From positions 62,001 to 126,000 of the forward strand of contig NZ_CADEAJ010000004.1 in the NCBI RefSeq assembly GCF_902825235.1: a stretch of 64,000 nucleotides of DNA, read 5' to 3'. Below the pieces are notes generated by a model. It was given only the letters and a program-made list of their open reading frames with translations, was not told the origin of the DNA and ran no database searches. Origin of the DNA: Bartonella vinsonii subsp. vinsonii. GTDB taxonomy: Bacteria > Pseudomonadota > Alphaproteobacteria > Rhizobiales > Rhizobiaceae. The translations under genes and the position numbers were made by a program. Of this stretch, positions 27,214 to 36,863 are shown piece by piece. Each line of letters opens with the position of its first letter. Position 1 is the stretch's first letter.

Positions 27214-28077
27214 TTAACACAATGAACGTTCTTTTTGAATCCATTTAAGCGTCATTTGTGCGTTTCTATCTTGTCCAAGACGGGCAAGAAGGAAGGGGGT
27301 AAGTTTTTTTATTTCTTCTTCAAGAAGATAGGGAGGATTGATAAGAATCATACCACTACCACACATTGTAGGTGGCACGGAGCTTTTTCGAATACGCATT
27401 TCGAGTTGTAGAATTTTAGGAATTCCTGTTTGATAAAGTGCGTAAAGAAAATTTTCAATTTCTTTGTCATATTTAACGGGATACCATAAGGCATAAATTC
27501 CTCCAGAGAAACGGCGATATGCTTTCATCAATCCCTCAATAAGACGGGAAAATTCACTAGGTTTCTCAAAGGGAGGATCAATAAGGATAAAGCCACGTTT
27601 TTCCTTTGGTGGTAAATGCGCATTTAAAGAGAGCCAACCATCCAAATGTAGGATTTTTGTTTGATAATCACCGGCAAATTTCTTTGCTAAAATGCGATAA
27701 TCTTCATCATGCAATTCAATTGCGGTGAGTCGATCTTGTTTACGCAATAATTGGCGAATAAGAACAGGAGAGCCAGGATAGAAGGTGATTTCTTTTTTTC
27801 CGTTATTGAGTGTATCAATAATATTATACCATGGACAAAGGAGTGTTTTTAAATCTTCTGGAATAGGAGCTGAAAAAAAACGTTGAACGCCTTCACGCCA
27901 TTCTTCCGTTTTTTGTGCTTCTAAAGAGGAAAGATCATAAATGCCAATCCCAGCATGCGTATCTATAACACGAAAGGCTTTTTCTTTGCGTTTGAGATAT
28001 TCTATAAGGCGGGTGACAATAATGTGTTTAAAGACATCAGCAAAATTGCCAGCATGATATATATGCCGATAATTCAT
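27214..28077 (-). CDS. rlmJ: 23S rRNA (adenine2030-N6)-methyltransferase RlmJ
   Basis: Methylates A2030 in 23S rRNA. The 287-residue protein opens with the family hallmark MNYRHIYHAGNFADVFKH, has the SAM-binding stretch VIDTHAGIGIYDL and the catalytic DPPFE motif in ILIDPPFEKP. The C-terminal GSGMILINPPY is also characteristic. It is a lone minus-strand gene between gene-poor flanks. The methyltransferase assignment rests on close similarity to E. coli RlmJ (YhiR). Confidence 0.92.
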   Translation of the reverse strand: MNYRHIYHAGNFADVFKHIIVTRLIEYLKRKEKAFRVIDTHAGIGIYDLSSLEAQKTEEWREGVQRFFSAPIPEDLKTLLCPWYNIIDTLNNGKKEITFYPGSPVLIRQLLRKQDRLTAIELHDEDYRILAKKFAGDYQTKILHLDGWLSLNAHLPPKEKRGFILIDPPFEKPSEFSRLIEGLMKAYRRFSGGIYALWYPVKYDKEIENFLYALYQTGIPKILQLEMRIRKSSVPPTMCGSGMILINPPYLLEEEIKKLTPFLLARLGQDRNAQMTLKWIQKERSLC

Positions 28078-28646
28078 GAGTAAATTCTACCAATATATAT
28101 GATTGCTTACTAAATTTCCTATTAACATAGAAATAACTTTATATATAAACAAAAAGCCTCTTATAGAGAGCAAAAATATATATCTTCAAAAGAAGGTCAA
28201 TATTGCGAATTGCGGGTTGTTTATTATAAGTTATAGCAATGCAATTTATATGAACGGGATGAGCAGCTCATATTAAAGTCTTTTCATATCATAGTGATAA
28301 TATGGTAGAAATGTGTGCAATTATATAGATAATATCATTTTAAAAAGGTAAAATATTGGAATATGCATGGAGTGCTATTGTAGTGTTTGCAGATAGATCA
28401 GATGAATCTGCTTTAAGAGAAGAATTTTCAAGTCTTTTGAGTTTAATTTAAAACAATTTATTATTATTTTGCTATAATGCGCTGAGCAAAAAAGAAAATA
28501 TGCTAAAAATTTAGTATGCAAAAAAGCTATAATTGTCTTTAACCAAAAGAGAAAATATACAAGTAAGATATGGTTCTATTTGGAAAATTCCTTACGGAGT
28601 GAGGATAAAAATATGAATTCAAATTTAAAAGCAGTGAGAGAGAGTG
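28078..28646. other. Gap between rlmJ and tatA
   Basis: About 570 bases between divergent genes. One frame near 28368-28451 reads AIVVFADRSDESALREEF before a stop and loosely resembles the start of ScpB, whose gene lies just before tatA in rhizobia. That resemblance is weak. Otherwise no gene is seen; the tatA promoter should lie at the right end. Confidence 0.4.
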
Positions 28647-28958
28647 ATGGGTAATATTTTTTCACCAGCGCATTTAATTGTCATTTTACTGATTATCCTA
28701 GTGCTTTTTGGGAGTGGTAAGGTCTCTGAATTAATGGGTGATGTTGCTAAGGGGATTAAGGCTTTCAAAAAGAATATGAAAGAAGAAGAGAACAGTGTTG
28801 AGGATAAATCTACAATGGCTGATTATTCCCAAACAATAGAAGGTGAATCTCAACAATCTGAGCCATTATTGGTAAAGCCTGTAGCAGCACGCCGAAAGAG
28901 TTCTTCTTCTACTAAGGGAAGAAAGATATCTGTTGCTGAAAAACGTCGTGTAAAATAA
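28647..28958 (+). CDS. tatA: Sec-independent protein translocase TatA
   Basis: Forms the pore-like oligomer that passes folded twin-arginine substrates across the inner membrane. One N-terminal helix ([14 protein letters not shown]) is followed by the hinge and the amphipathic helix with [17 protein letters not shown], then a polar tail of about 55 residues rich in Lys and Ser. ATG 28647 is preferred to the GTG one codon earlier; a GAGAGAG lies upstream. It leads a tatA-tatB-tatC unit. It is named TatA rather than TatB from its order and its FGSGKV motif. Confidence 0.93.
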   Translation: MGNIFSPAHLIVILLIILVLFGSGKVSELMGDVAKGIKAFKKNMKEEENSVEDKSTMADYSQTIEGESQQSEPLLVKPVAARRKSSSSTKGRKISVAEKRRVK

Positions 28959-29015
28959 CAAAAACGTAAACATAATTATACATTATTTTTTAAATGAAAG
29001 AGTCGAGTATAAGCG

Positions 29016-29453
29016 ATGTTTGGGATTGATGGGCCAGAATTTCTCGTGATCTTACTTGTTCTCATTGTTGTGGTTGGACCAAAAGATTTACCTAAAATGC
29101 TAAAGACAATGGCAAGAGCAATGGCTTATGTACGTTCAAAAGGGAATGAATTTCGTCACCAGTTTGATGATGCAATGAGACAAGCCGAGCTTGATGATTT
29201 GCAAAAGACAATAGCGGATATCAAAGATTTCAATCTCAGAAAGGAATTGACAGAGACTTTTAATCCCATTCATGATGCGGTAGAAAACATCCAAAATTTT
29301 GATGTAAATGCAAGGCACTATAAATTAGAAAAAAATAAAGAGATCTTGGGATGTGATCAAAATAAAAGCAATGAAAATATAATCATATCCGTTGATCTGC
29401 AGCGTTCTGAGAGCATTTCTACAACTTCTAAAGATAAAGAAGATCTGTCATGA
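29016..29453 (+). CDS. tatB: Sec-independent protein translocase TatB
   Basis: Forms the twin-arginine receptor with TatC. It shows the TatB start MFGIDGPEFLVILLV with the conserved glutamate in the membrane helix, the hinge GPKDLPKML and a long amphipathic helix through residue 70. The remaining polar tail is variable, as in the family. At 145 residues it is normal for rhizobia. Its stop overlaps the tatC start by four bases (ATGA), which indicates coupled translation and a fixed TatB:TatC ratio. Confidence 0.93.
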   Translation: MFGIDGPEFLVILLVLIVVVGPKDLPKMLKTMARAMAYVRSKGNEFRHQFDDAMRQAELDDLQKTIADIKDFNLRKELTETFNPIHDAVENIQNFDVNARHYKLEKNKEILGCDQNKSNENIIISVDLQRSESISTTSKDKEDLS

Positions 29454-30232
29454 AAGTTAAGAGAGATGAAGTTGATGCCAGTATGGCACCACTTATAGAG
29501 CATTTGCTTGAACTTCGTCAGAGAATTATTGCTGCTTTGATCGCATTTTTTATAGCTTTTATTATGTGTTTTCTTATCAAAGATTATATTTTAAATTTTT
29601 TGATATGGCCTTATCAATGGGCAATGAAAATCTCAGGTGGTAATCCTGAGAGTATTCGTCTTCAATCAACACAAGTATGGGAAACTTTTTTAACGAAGAT
29701 GAAACTTGCTGCTTTTGGAGCAGTTATTTTATCCTTTCCCTATACAGCTTTTCAGTTTTATAGTTTTATTGCTCCAGGACTTTATAAAAATGAACGTATG
29801 GCTTTTTTACCATTTCTCATTGGAGGACCGATTTTATTTTGTATAGGGGGAGCATTTGTTTATATTTTGTTAGCGCCAATAATGCTTTGGTTTAGCCTTT
29901 CTCAGCAATTTCTTCCAGACGTTCATTTGAGAATAGAGTTTATCGTCCGTATCTCCGATTATTTGAGTTTTATGACATCGTTTATCCTGATTTTTGGTTT
30001 GATTTTTCAATTACCTCTTGTAACCAGTCTTTTAACGAAAATTGGACTTTTAACTTCTTATGGTTTGGTATCTAAACGAAAATGGGCTATCCTTCTCTCT
30101 TTTATCATTGCGGCGATAGTAACTCCATCAGATTTTTTTACTATGTTTGCAGTAGCTTTACCAACGATAGCTCTTTATGAGATTTCAATTTTAATTGCGT
30201 ACTGTATAGAAAAAAGAAAAAAATCCTCTTAA
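29450..30232 (+). CDS. tatC: Sec-independent protein translocase TatC
   Basis: Six-helix inner-membrane core of the Tat receptor, which recognises the twin-arginine signal peptide. The cytosolic N-terminus MAPLIEHLLELRQRI has the conserved signal-binding motif (HLxELRxR). Later hallmarks are FPYTAFQFYSFIAPGLYKNER and the loop before the final helices with VSKRKWAIL and TPSDFFTM. The 260-residue length is typical. It overlaps tatB and lies 58 bases before serS, matching rhizobial order. Confidence 0.95.
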   Translation: MKVKRDEVDASMAPLIEHLLELRQRIIAALIAFFIAFIMCFLIKDYILNFLIWPYQWAMKISGGNPESIRLQSTQVWETFLTKMKLAAFGAVILSFPYTAFQFYSFIAPGLYKNERMAFLPFLIGGPILFCIGGAFVYILLAPIMLWFSLSQQFLPDVHLRIEFIVRISDYLSFMTSFILIFGLIFQLPLVTSLLTKIGLLTSYGLVSKRKWAILLSFIIAAIVTPSDFFTMFAVALPTIALYEISILIAYCIEKRKKSS

Positions 30233-30290
30233 GAAAAGTTTATATTGTGTGATAGGAAATGGATAGCAACAATGCAAATGAGGAATTTTG

Positions 30291-31568
30291 ATGCTGGATA
30301 TTAAGTGGATTCGTGAACACCCTGAGAAATTAGATAAGGCGCTAGAAAATAGAGGTATTGAGCCGCAAGCTAAAAAAATAATAGAACTTGATCGGGAGCG
30401 TCGATCGCATGTTGCTAAAGTACAATTTGCCCAAGAACGTCGCAATGCTGCTTCAAAGGAGATAGGACAGGCATTGGCGGCGGGTGATCAGGAAATGGTT
30501 GAACGTGTTAGAGCTGAGGTTGAAGAGATTAAAAATTTTCTTTCTTCTGCTACAGGGGAAGAAAGGCGGTTAACTGAGAACTTAGAAAAGGCTCTTTCAG
30601 CACTTCCAAATATTCCATTGGATGATGTTCCAAAAGGTAAAGATGAAAGTGATAATGTTATTATTCGACATTTTGGGGCACCCACGGCATTTGATTTTAC
30701 ACCAAAGGAACATTTTGATCTGGGGCAAAATCTCAAACAGATGGACTTTGAGCGAGCAGGTCGTTTATCAGGGACGCGCTTTACAGTACTTTCAGGAGCA
30801 TTGGCACGGCTTGAACGTGCATTGGGTCAATTTATGCTTGATATACATGTTGAGGAGCATGGTTATACAGAGGTTTCTGTACCTCTTCTTGTTCGTGATG
30901 AGATTGTATATGGAGCAGCTCAGTTGCCGAAATTTGCGGATGATCTTTTTCGCACGACAGACGGTCGATGGCTTATTTCCACAGCAGAAGTGCCATTAAC
31001 CAATTTGGTGAACAATGAAATTCTTGAGAGATCAGATTTACCATTGCGATTTTCTTCTTTGACTCCTTGTTTTCGCTCAGAGGCGGGTGCAGCAGGTCGT
31101 GATACACGCGGTATGTTGCGTCAACATCAGTTTTGGAAAGTAGAAATGGTATCGATTACGACTGAGGAGCAATCTTTAAAAGAGCTGGAACGTATGACAG
31201 AATGTGCAGAAGATGTTTTGAAACGTCTTGGTTTGCCTTTTCGTACAGTCGTTCTTTGTACAGGGGATATGGGATTTGCGGCACGTAAAACTTATGATAT
31301 TGAAGTTTGGCTTCCTGGACAAGGGTGCTATCGTGAAATTTCCAGTTGTTCAGTTTGTGGAGATTTTCAAGGGCGACGCATGAATGCTCGATATCGTAAA
31401 GAGGGGAATAAAGCATTGCACTTTGTTCATAGCCTTAATGGTTCTGGTACGGCTATTGGGCGTTGTCTTATCGCTGTTCTTGAGAATTATCAGCAAGCTG
31501 ATGGATCAATTATTGTTCCCGATGTTTTACAACCCTATATGAAGGACGTGCGTTGTATTACTGCTTAA
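30291..31568 (+). CDS. serS: Seryl-tRNA synthetase
   Basis: Charges tRNA-Ser in the cytoplasm. An N-terminal antiparallel coiled coil (about residues 28-100), which grips the tRNA long arm, precedes a class II catalytic core with motif 2 ([17 protein letters not shown]) and motif 3 ([14 protein letters not shown]). The length of 425 residues is standard. ATG 30291 is chosen over the TTG one codon earlier because GAGGA lies 7 bases upstream. It follows tatC and is followed by the surE remnant and pcm. Confidence 0.96.
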   Translation: MLDIKWIREHPEKLDKALENRGIEPQAKKIIELDRERRSHVAKVQFAQERRNAASKEIGQALAAGDQEMVERVRAEVEEIKNFLSSATGEERRLTENLEKALSALPNIPLDDVPKGKDESDNVIIRHFGAPTAFDFTPKEHFDLGQNLKQMDFERAGRLSGTRFTVLSGALARLERALGQFMLDIHVEEHGYTEVSVPLLVRDEIVYGAAQLPKFADDLFRTTDGRWLISTAEVPLTNLVNNEILERSDLPLRFSSLTPCFRSEAGAAGRDTRGMLRQHQFWKVEMVSITTEEQSLKELERMTECAEDVLKRLGLPFRTVVLCTGDMGFAARKTYDIEVWLPGQGCYREISSCSVCGDFQGRRMNARYRKEGNKALHFVHSLNGSGTAIGRCLIAVLENYQQADGSIIVPDVLQPYMKDVRCITA

Positions 31569-31590
31569 TTTTGTGAAAGGATAAACCGAT

Positions 31591-31698
31591 ATGCGTTTAT
31601 TGCTGAGAGATGATGACATGCAAACGCGAGGTTTTGCCATTTTTGAAGAAATGAGTTCTTCGTACGATAAGGGTATTACCTCATTGGAGATCAAATGA
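31591..31698 (+). pseudogene. surE: Remnant of surE (5'-nucleotidase/survival protein E)
   Basis: A 35-codon frame begins MRLLLRDDDMQTRGFAIFEE, which aligns with the universal SurE start MRILLTNDDGIHAPG and its following helix. The metal-binding aspartate pair survives as DDD but the NDDG asparagine and glycine are lost. After about 24 codons the similarity stops; some 210 codons of a normal gene are gone. It lies exactly where surE sits in rhizobia, between serS and pcm, and ends four bases before the pcm start. The product would be non-functional. It may survive only as a leader for pcm translation. Confidence 0.65.
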
Positions 31699-31702
31699 CG
31701 CT

Positions 31703-32362
31703 ATGGGGCAAAAGGGTATTTTACGATTTCGTGAGGAATTGGCCGGACTTGTGCTGAAAATGCGTAGCAAAGGAATTGATGATGTTCGCTTTTTTGCGGC
31801 ATTCGAGAAAATTCCACGTCAACAATTTGTTGCTACTCCTTGGGTTAGCAGTGCTTATGATAATAAAGTTATTCCGATTGAGTGTGGTGAATATATTGAG
31901 CGTTTGGAAGAGCAACTTTTGATTCTTTCTGCATTATCATTGAAAAAAAAACATCGTGTCTTAGAAATTGGTACAGGATCTGGTTTTTGTACTGCTCTTA
32001 TGGCATGTCTCAGTGACCGTGTGACAACAATTGATCGCTATAAAACGCTTGTTCATTTGGCGTGCCAAAAATTTCAAACTTTGGGGCTTGAAAATATTAT
32101 TGTACGGCAACTTGATGGAAGCCAACCCGTTACAGATTCCGGATCATTTGATCGTATTCTTATTTGGCCATCACGTTCTGATGAACCAAAAGAATTTTTA
32201 GAACTGTTAGCTGAAAATGGGATTCTTATACAAGCTATAGGACCTCATGAAGGGGTACAAACCGTGACGCGCTATGCAAAAATTGGCAGTCGTTTTGAGT
32301 GTTTAAAAATGTTTCAAGTGCGCTATCAACCCTTTATTAAAGGCATTGCGGAAACACTTTAA
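31703..32362 (+). CDS. pcm: Protein-L-isoaspartate O-methyltransferase
   Basis: Methylates L-isoaspartyl residues formed by protein ageing so that they can revert to aspartate. The 219-residue protein shows the family N-terminus (LVLKMRSKGIDDVRFFAAFEKIPRQQF), the substrate loop after Asp/Gly changed to VIPIECGEYIERL, and the SAM site VLEIGTGSGFCTALMA. The loop normally reads PIGxGQTIS; here it reads PIECGEYIE, so substrate handling may differ. It lies four bases after the surE remnant in the usual serS-surE-pcm-nlpD order. Confidence 0.87.
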   Translation: MGQKGILRFREELAGLVLKMRSKGIDDVRFFAAFEKIPRQQFVATPWVSSAYDNKVIPIECGEYIERLEEQLLILSALSLKKKHRVLEIGTGSGFCTALMACLSDRVTTIDRYKTLVHLACQKFQTLGLENIIVRQLDGSQPVTDSGSFDRILIWPSRSDEPKEFLELLAENGILIQAIGPHEGVQTVTRYAKIGSRFECLKMFQVRYQPFIKGIAETL

Positions 32363-32519
32363 TTTTTGAAATTGAAGATACTGCACGAACTCTCTTACCT
32401 TTTTATTTTATGTTAAATTCATTTTGAGCTTATTATAAAGATATTTATGAATAAAATATCTCATTTTAACTCTTAGGTAATATTAAAAAGCTTTAATAGA
32501 ATGAGTTGAGTATGAATGA

Positions 32520-33707
32520 GTGAGCAAAACTATGTGTTTAAAAGTTTTGAGTAATGTTTTTTGGCGTAATTTTCAGGGAATAATTTTTTTAGCGATGGTA
32601 ACGGTTTTTGCGGGGTGTAGTTCCGGTACGCAGCGTTTCGCTAATATTTTCCCTCATCGTACGGAGCCTACTCATTCAAATATATCTACAACTCTGTCTG
32701 CAGATCCGCGAATGTTATCGTATGGTGGCATGATACAGAGCTCTGAATTGCCTCCTGTGGAGTCGAGCAGTGATTCATGGGACAACGATAATACTCCGTA
32801 CAATTCTACACAACAAAGAGGGGAATCTTCTTTTGATAGCCAAATGATAGGGACACCGCCACGCGATCTTGGAACACTTTCTCGTTCACAAATGGATAAT
32901 TCTCCTATTTTTCGGCGGAATTCTTATATTGTCCAGAGTGGGGATACGCTGTTAAGCATTGCACGGCAAATAGGGGTCAATGTTGAGGCGTTAAAATCAG
33001 CAAATGGTATAAGCAATAATTCCATTTATATTGGTCAGGTACTCATGATTCCAAATAGGCGTACAGCAGCAGTCTCGAATACCAAAAATGATGATAGGGC
33101 ATTCTCAAAAATAGAACCTTCAGTTCAATCTCAAAACACATCTGCCATAAGATACAAGAAGGATTCACCTATAAATAAAACTTCTGCAGCAATTTCATCT
33201 TCTGCAAAGATAAACAGGTCGAATGTTGAAAAGAATTCTTCGAAACATATGATGCAATTGAATCATGAAGCTAGTTTGCCAGATGCTATAACGAATACGG
33301 AGAGTATTGTTACTCCACAAGCTACAGGAATTTCTAAAATGCGTTGGCCAGTGCGAGGACGTTTATTAAGTCAGTTTGGTCAAAAAAAAGGAACGGCAAC
33401 TAATCGAGGAATAGATATTGCTGTACCTGAGGGCTCATCGGTAAAGGCGGCGGAAAATGGTGTTGTTATCTATGCGAGTGATGGATTAAAAGAGCTTGGC
33501 AATGTTGTTATGATTCGGCATGAAGACAATATTATTACTATTTATGGATGTAACAGTAGGCTTGTTGTTAACAAGGGCCAAAGGATACGCCGTGGTGATG
33601 AGATTGCTAAGTCTGGTATTTCAGGAAATGTTAAAACGCCACGTGTCTATTTTGAGGTGCGTAAGAACGCTGTACCTGTTGATCCTACCGAGTATTTAGA
33701 AAACTGA
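32520..33707 (+). CDS. NlpD-like lipoprotein with LysM and degenerate M23 (LytM) domain
   Basis: Probable outer-membrane or periplasmic regulator of cell-wall amidases at division. A signal peptide ends in a lipobox-like VFAGC (lipidated Cys near residue 33). A LysM domain (about 135-180, YIVQSGDTLLSIARQIG) binds peptidoglycan, and a C-terminal LytM domain (about 280-395) follows a low-complexity Ser/Asn spacer. The LytM zinc ligands are missing: the HxGxD site reads NRGIDI and the HLHFE site reads RVYFE, so it should be an activator, not an enzyme. The GTG at 32520 or the ATG at 32532 could be the start. It follows pcm as nlpD does in relatives. Confidence 0.85.
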   Translation: MSKTMCLKVLSNVFWRNFQGIIFLAMVTVFAGCSSGTQRFANIFPHRTEPTHSNISTTLSADPRMLSYGGMIQSSELPPVESSSDSWDNDNTPYNSTQQRGESSFDSQMIGTPPRDLGTLSRSQMDNSPIFRRNSYIVQSGDTLLSIARQIGVNVEALKSANGISNNSIYIGQVLMIPNRRTAAVSNTKNDDRAFSKIEPSVQSQNTSAIRYKKDSPINKTSAAISSSAKINRSNVEKNSSKHMMQLNHEASLPDAITNTESIVTPQATGISKMRWPVRGRLLSQFGQKKGTATNRGIDIAVPEGSSVKAAENGVVIYASDGLKELGNVVMIRHEDNIITIYGCNSRLVVNKGQRIRRGDEIAKSGISGNVKTPRVYFEVRKNAVPVDPTEYLEN

Positions 33708-34102
33708 GTCATAAGACTATATTTTAGAAATCTTTAACTTATAGCTTAAGCAAAACAGTTGATAGAAGTCGGTTTCATAATGTTTTGCGTATAAGAATTA
33801 TAGATTTGGGGATGATAATGCGGTACTCTCATGAGAGGGGTGAAAAATCATTTATATCATTTGTTTTTTGATCCGTGAGAATATGCATATTGAGTAATAT
33901 ATATAAAATAAATCTGTTCTTTAGAAGTTTTTTCTCGTTGCTTTCTGTCTCTTAAGAATTTATTGCCTTTCTATAAAGCTGTGATTACATTGTGGTAGTT
34001 ATTGCTTTGTATAATAGATCCTCTAGAAAAGCTTTTTGTTGAGCTGAACGTTTATTTTAATAAAATGAAAAATACCTGAAGTTTAATCTATAGGAGATAA
34101 AA
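33708..34102. other. Gap between the NlpD-like gene and yajC
   Basis: About 395 AT-rich bases. A perfect CTCTCATGAGAG palindrome occurs near 33825 and an AGGAGAT lies before the yajC ATG. No supported gene or RNA was seen. It should hold the yajC promoter. Confidence 0.4.
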
Positions 34103-34540
34103 ATGCTTATTACCAATGCTTATGCTCAAGTTGCAGGGGGTGTTTCCAATGGTGCCTCACTTGTGAGCTTTGTCCCATTCATTTTAATTTTTGCAATTAT
34201 GTATTTCTTTATAATCCGCCCACAGCGTGCACAAATGAAAAAGCGTCAGGAAATGCTTAATGCTGTGCGTCGTGGTGATACGGTTATAACGGGTGGTGGT
34301 ATTATAGGCAAGGTTACGAAGGTTTACGATGAGAGTGGTGAACTAGATGTTGAAATTAGCGATGGTATACATGTTCGTGTTATCCGCTCAACATTAGCGG
34401 ATGTTCGTGTAAAAGGCGAACCGATTGCAGAAAAAAAATCAAAACTTGTTAAAAAAAAGGCACCACAAAAATCTAAAGCGGCAACAAAGGAAAGAATGAA
34501 TATCTCTCAAGAGAAAAAAGCGGTGTCAAAGGAAAACTGA
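34103..34540 (+). CDS. yajC: Preprotein translocase accessory subunit YajC
   Basis: Single-helix inner-membrane partner of SecDF-YidC. The 145-residue protein has a hydrophobic segment (about 20-42, with FVPFILIFAIMYFFIIRPQ) and the canonical IIRPQRAQMKKRQEML motif, a small beta domain (GDTVITGGGIIGKV) and a basic tail rich in Lys and Ala. AGGAG lies about 8 bases before ATG 34103. In rhizobia secD/secF or secDF follows directly; here the next gene is the NDUFAF3 homologue. Confidence 0.94.
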   Translation: MLITNAYAQVAGGVSNGASLVSFVPFILIFAIMYFFIIRPQRAQMKKRQEMLNAVRRGDTVITGGGIIGKVTKVYDESGELDVEISDGIHVRVIRSTLADVRVKGEPIAEKKSKLVKKKAPQKSKAATKERMNISQEKKAVSKEN

Positions 34541-34982
34541 TCTTAAATGTCATTACATTTATCATGGTCTTTGACAGAACGTTTTTATTGTAATTATCAT
34601 AATCAATGAACAAACATGATATTTTATTTGTTTTCTGCGGGTGAGTTGAAGTGCTTATATCATTTTGGGAGTAGAGCAGTAAGTTTTTTATTTCTTTAAG
34701 TAAGGTCAGTGTTTTTATATAGTAGAAATCTCTTGTTTTGGCGCGAATAGATTGAGAGAAATTTTTTTCAAGATGGGTTTCCTTAAATCAGCGTGGCATT
34801 TGATCGTGGTTTGTGGTGAGCTTTCATATGTTTGTTTGTATTGCTAGGGGGGAGAAAGATATTTACATCAATATTGCTGTACAAATTATGATTATAGATC
34901 AGCATTTACTATAGGTCCTTTGCTAATTTTAGGGGAAGGAAAAAAATGCGATTGAATTTTTTAAAATAAAGGACGTTTACCT
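34541..34982. other. Gene-free gap where secDF is expected
   Basis: About 440 bases between yajC and the Mth938-domain gene. No frame resembles SecD or SecF, and no start or end fragment of either was found by reading. Apparently a clean deletion, or secDF moved elsewhere. Confidence 0.45.
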
Positions 34983-35369
34983 ATGTCTCATGCTATTCAA
35001 ATCCGTGAGGCCCATTTTCCAAGGCGAGCACCTATTGATGCTTATGGAAATGGTGGATTTCGTTTTGCTGATATGTCACATAGAGGTTCTATTATTTGTG
35101 TACCATCAGGTATTTATGGTATTGATATGGTAGGGCCTATTCCCACTCAAGAAGATATATCTCGTATTTTAGAAGAATCATCTGAGATTGAAGTTTTGTT
35201 AATAGGTACAGGAGTTGAATTATTGCCGTTATCTAAAGAGCTACGGGTGCTTTTATGGGAAAAGCGTATTTCATCAGATACGATGAGTACGGGAGCTGCG
35301 GTACGTACATTTAATGTTTTGTTAGCTGAAGATCGTGCAGTTGCTGCGTTGTTGTTTGCAGTAGAATAA
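34983..35369 (+). CDS. Mth938-domain protein, NDUFAF3 homologue
   Basis: A 128-residue soluble protein of the Mth938/DUF498 fold. The motifs IDAYGNGGFRFADMSHRGSI, then VPSGIYGIDM and the glycine-rich LLIGTGVELLPL are characteristic. In mitochondria the homologue NDUFAF3 helps assemble the hydrophilic arm of respiratory complex I, so a similar role is possible but unproven in bacteria. In alphaproteobacteria it typically lies beside yajC/secDF and a squalene/phytoene synthase-like gene, as here except for the missing secDF. Confidence 0.85.
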   Translation: MSHAIQIREAHFPRRAPIDAYGNGGFRFADMSHRGSIICVPSGIYGIDMVGPIPTQEDISRILEESSEIEVLLIGTGVELLPLSKELRVLLWEKRISSDTMSTGAAVRTFNVLLAEDRAVAALLFAVE

Positions 35370-36863
35370 TGCGTTTAATAAAATTAATACTTATTTTTAA
35401 ATAGGGAAATTGTGTAGTTATTGATTTTATAGAATTTTCTTAATTCCTACTCTTTTTATATTTTCTTGGATGCAAGGTTATAAAACAGGAGATTGGAACT
35501 AACTTTGGTTAATTTTTTGCCAGTTTTAGTACAATGAATGTTTCAAGTCCGATGAAACAAATTATCATGATTTCTTTTAATTCAGGTAAAATAAAGGGAA
35601 AGATATCTATTAAGAATTTACTTTTTAGATAAGTGATATCATCTTTTTTTCTTGCCTAAAGTTTGTACTACACATTCCATCTTAAGCCTGTATACAAAAT
35701 ATACCAATCCAGATATATCCATGTTGTATTATGATGCCATTTATCAATAATATTTACCAATGTCTTCTTAAACAAGCATTTCGTTTTTGAGAAGATGTTT
35801 TTTTCATCCCTAAAATTAGATTATTTTTCAAAGTTCTCTGTTCACGGACTCATATAAAAAATCTATTAAGTATTTTCAAAAATTTACGAAGGTAAGCCTA
35901 TTAGATTGCATCTCCATAGTGCAAACATCACATGCGCACATAGCAGAGACTACTGAAGAATCTCATCACAAACATATCTTAACATAATAGGGGGGGTATT
36001 GAGAAAAACAAGTTTAATATGGTGAGAAGAAGTTTGGAGGAAAAGCACTAAGGTTTATACTCAAAGAAATAAAGGAAGTTAATCTCTATGGAGTTGGATA
36101 TCAGTAATCAATAATTGAATATATGGGAACAGGCATAGAGAAAAGAATGGGCTTTTATTGTTAAAAAGAGAGAGAAAATAACTTTTGGAAAATAATTCCT
36201 GAAAGATTTAACTTTTTGATGTATCTGTTATGACTAATTTACTCAATAACTCTTTAGCTGGTGCTGTAATAATGTTTTGATAACGACTTTTTTCATCATT
36301 AGTCTCAACAAATATACACAGCACGCGCATCGCACTTGAGTTGTCCTAAACAAAAATAAGAAAAAACGTATGAGATGACTAAGTCTTTAAAAAGTATATC
36401 TATGTTTTCAAATGTTTGACTTTTGCTCTTGTGGATTTACTTTCTAGCTTTGCCCGTGGATACACTCTAACATTGAAAAGCAAACAGCTTTTTAAAATTG
36501 CTTATAAAATATCATACCTGTGAGATTTAATACAATTAAATCCCTCACTTTAAAGTAATTATTTCCTAGTCTTCCATTTCAGGAGGAACGCAGGTACAAA
36601 TGGCAAACATTCCTTGATTTTATTAATTTTAAAATGGCTACATGATAGCTTCAAGTCAATTTTTTTTAGAAGTAAAAATATTATGGATGTTTGGTGAAGT
36701 TAAAAAATACCTAGAAAAGGCGTCTTAATTCGTAATACATTGAGATTGAAAGATACATTTACAAATTTTGTTCTCTTAGCTGTATTTGCTCATCCATTAT
36801 TTAAAAATATGGATTAAAATGGAATGTTAAGTGCTAAAAAGGGAAGTTAATAGGTGTCATAGA
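35370..36863. other. 1.5-kb gene-free stretch with coding scraps
   Basis: The longest non-coding stretch of the window. Two weak scraps stand out. On the plus strand, 35850-35987 reads like a signal peptide (SIKYFQKFTKVSLLDC, then SIVQTSHA) followed by a few polar residues and a stop, with a G7 run just after it. On the minus strand, about 36219-36350 reads MRVLCIFVETNDEKSRYQN and ends LLSKLVITD before a stop. Neither has a full ORF or a recognised family. No tRNA or other RNA was identified. Confidence 0.4.

Noticed and set aside
32439-32461. AT-only hairpin (AGATATTT/AAATATCT) after pcm
   Set aside because: The stem has almost no G:C pairs and no T-tract follows; such repeats are expected by chance in this AT-rich DNA.
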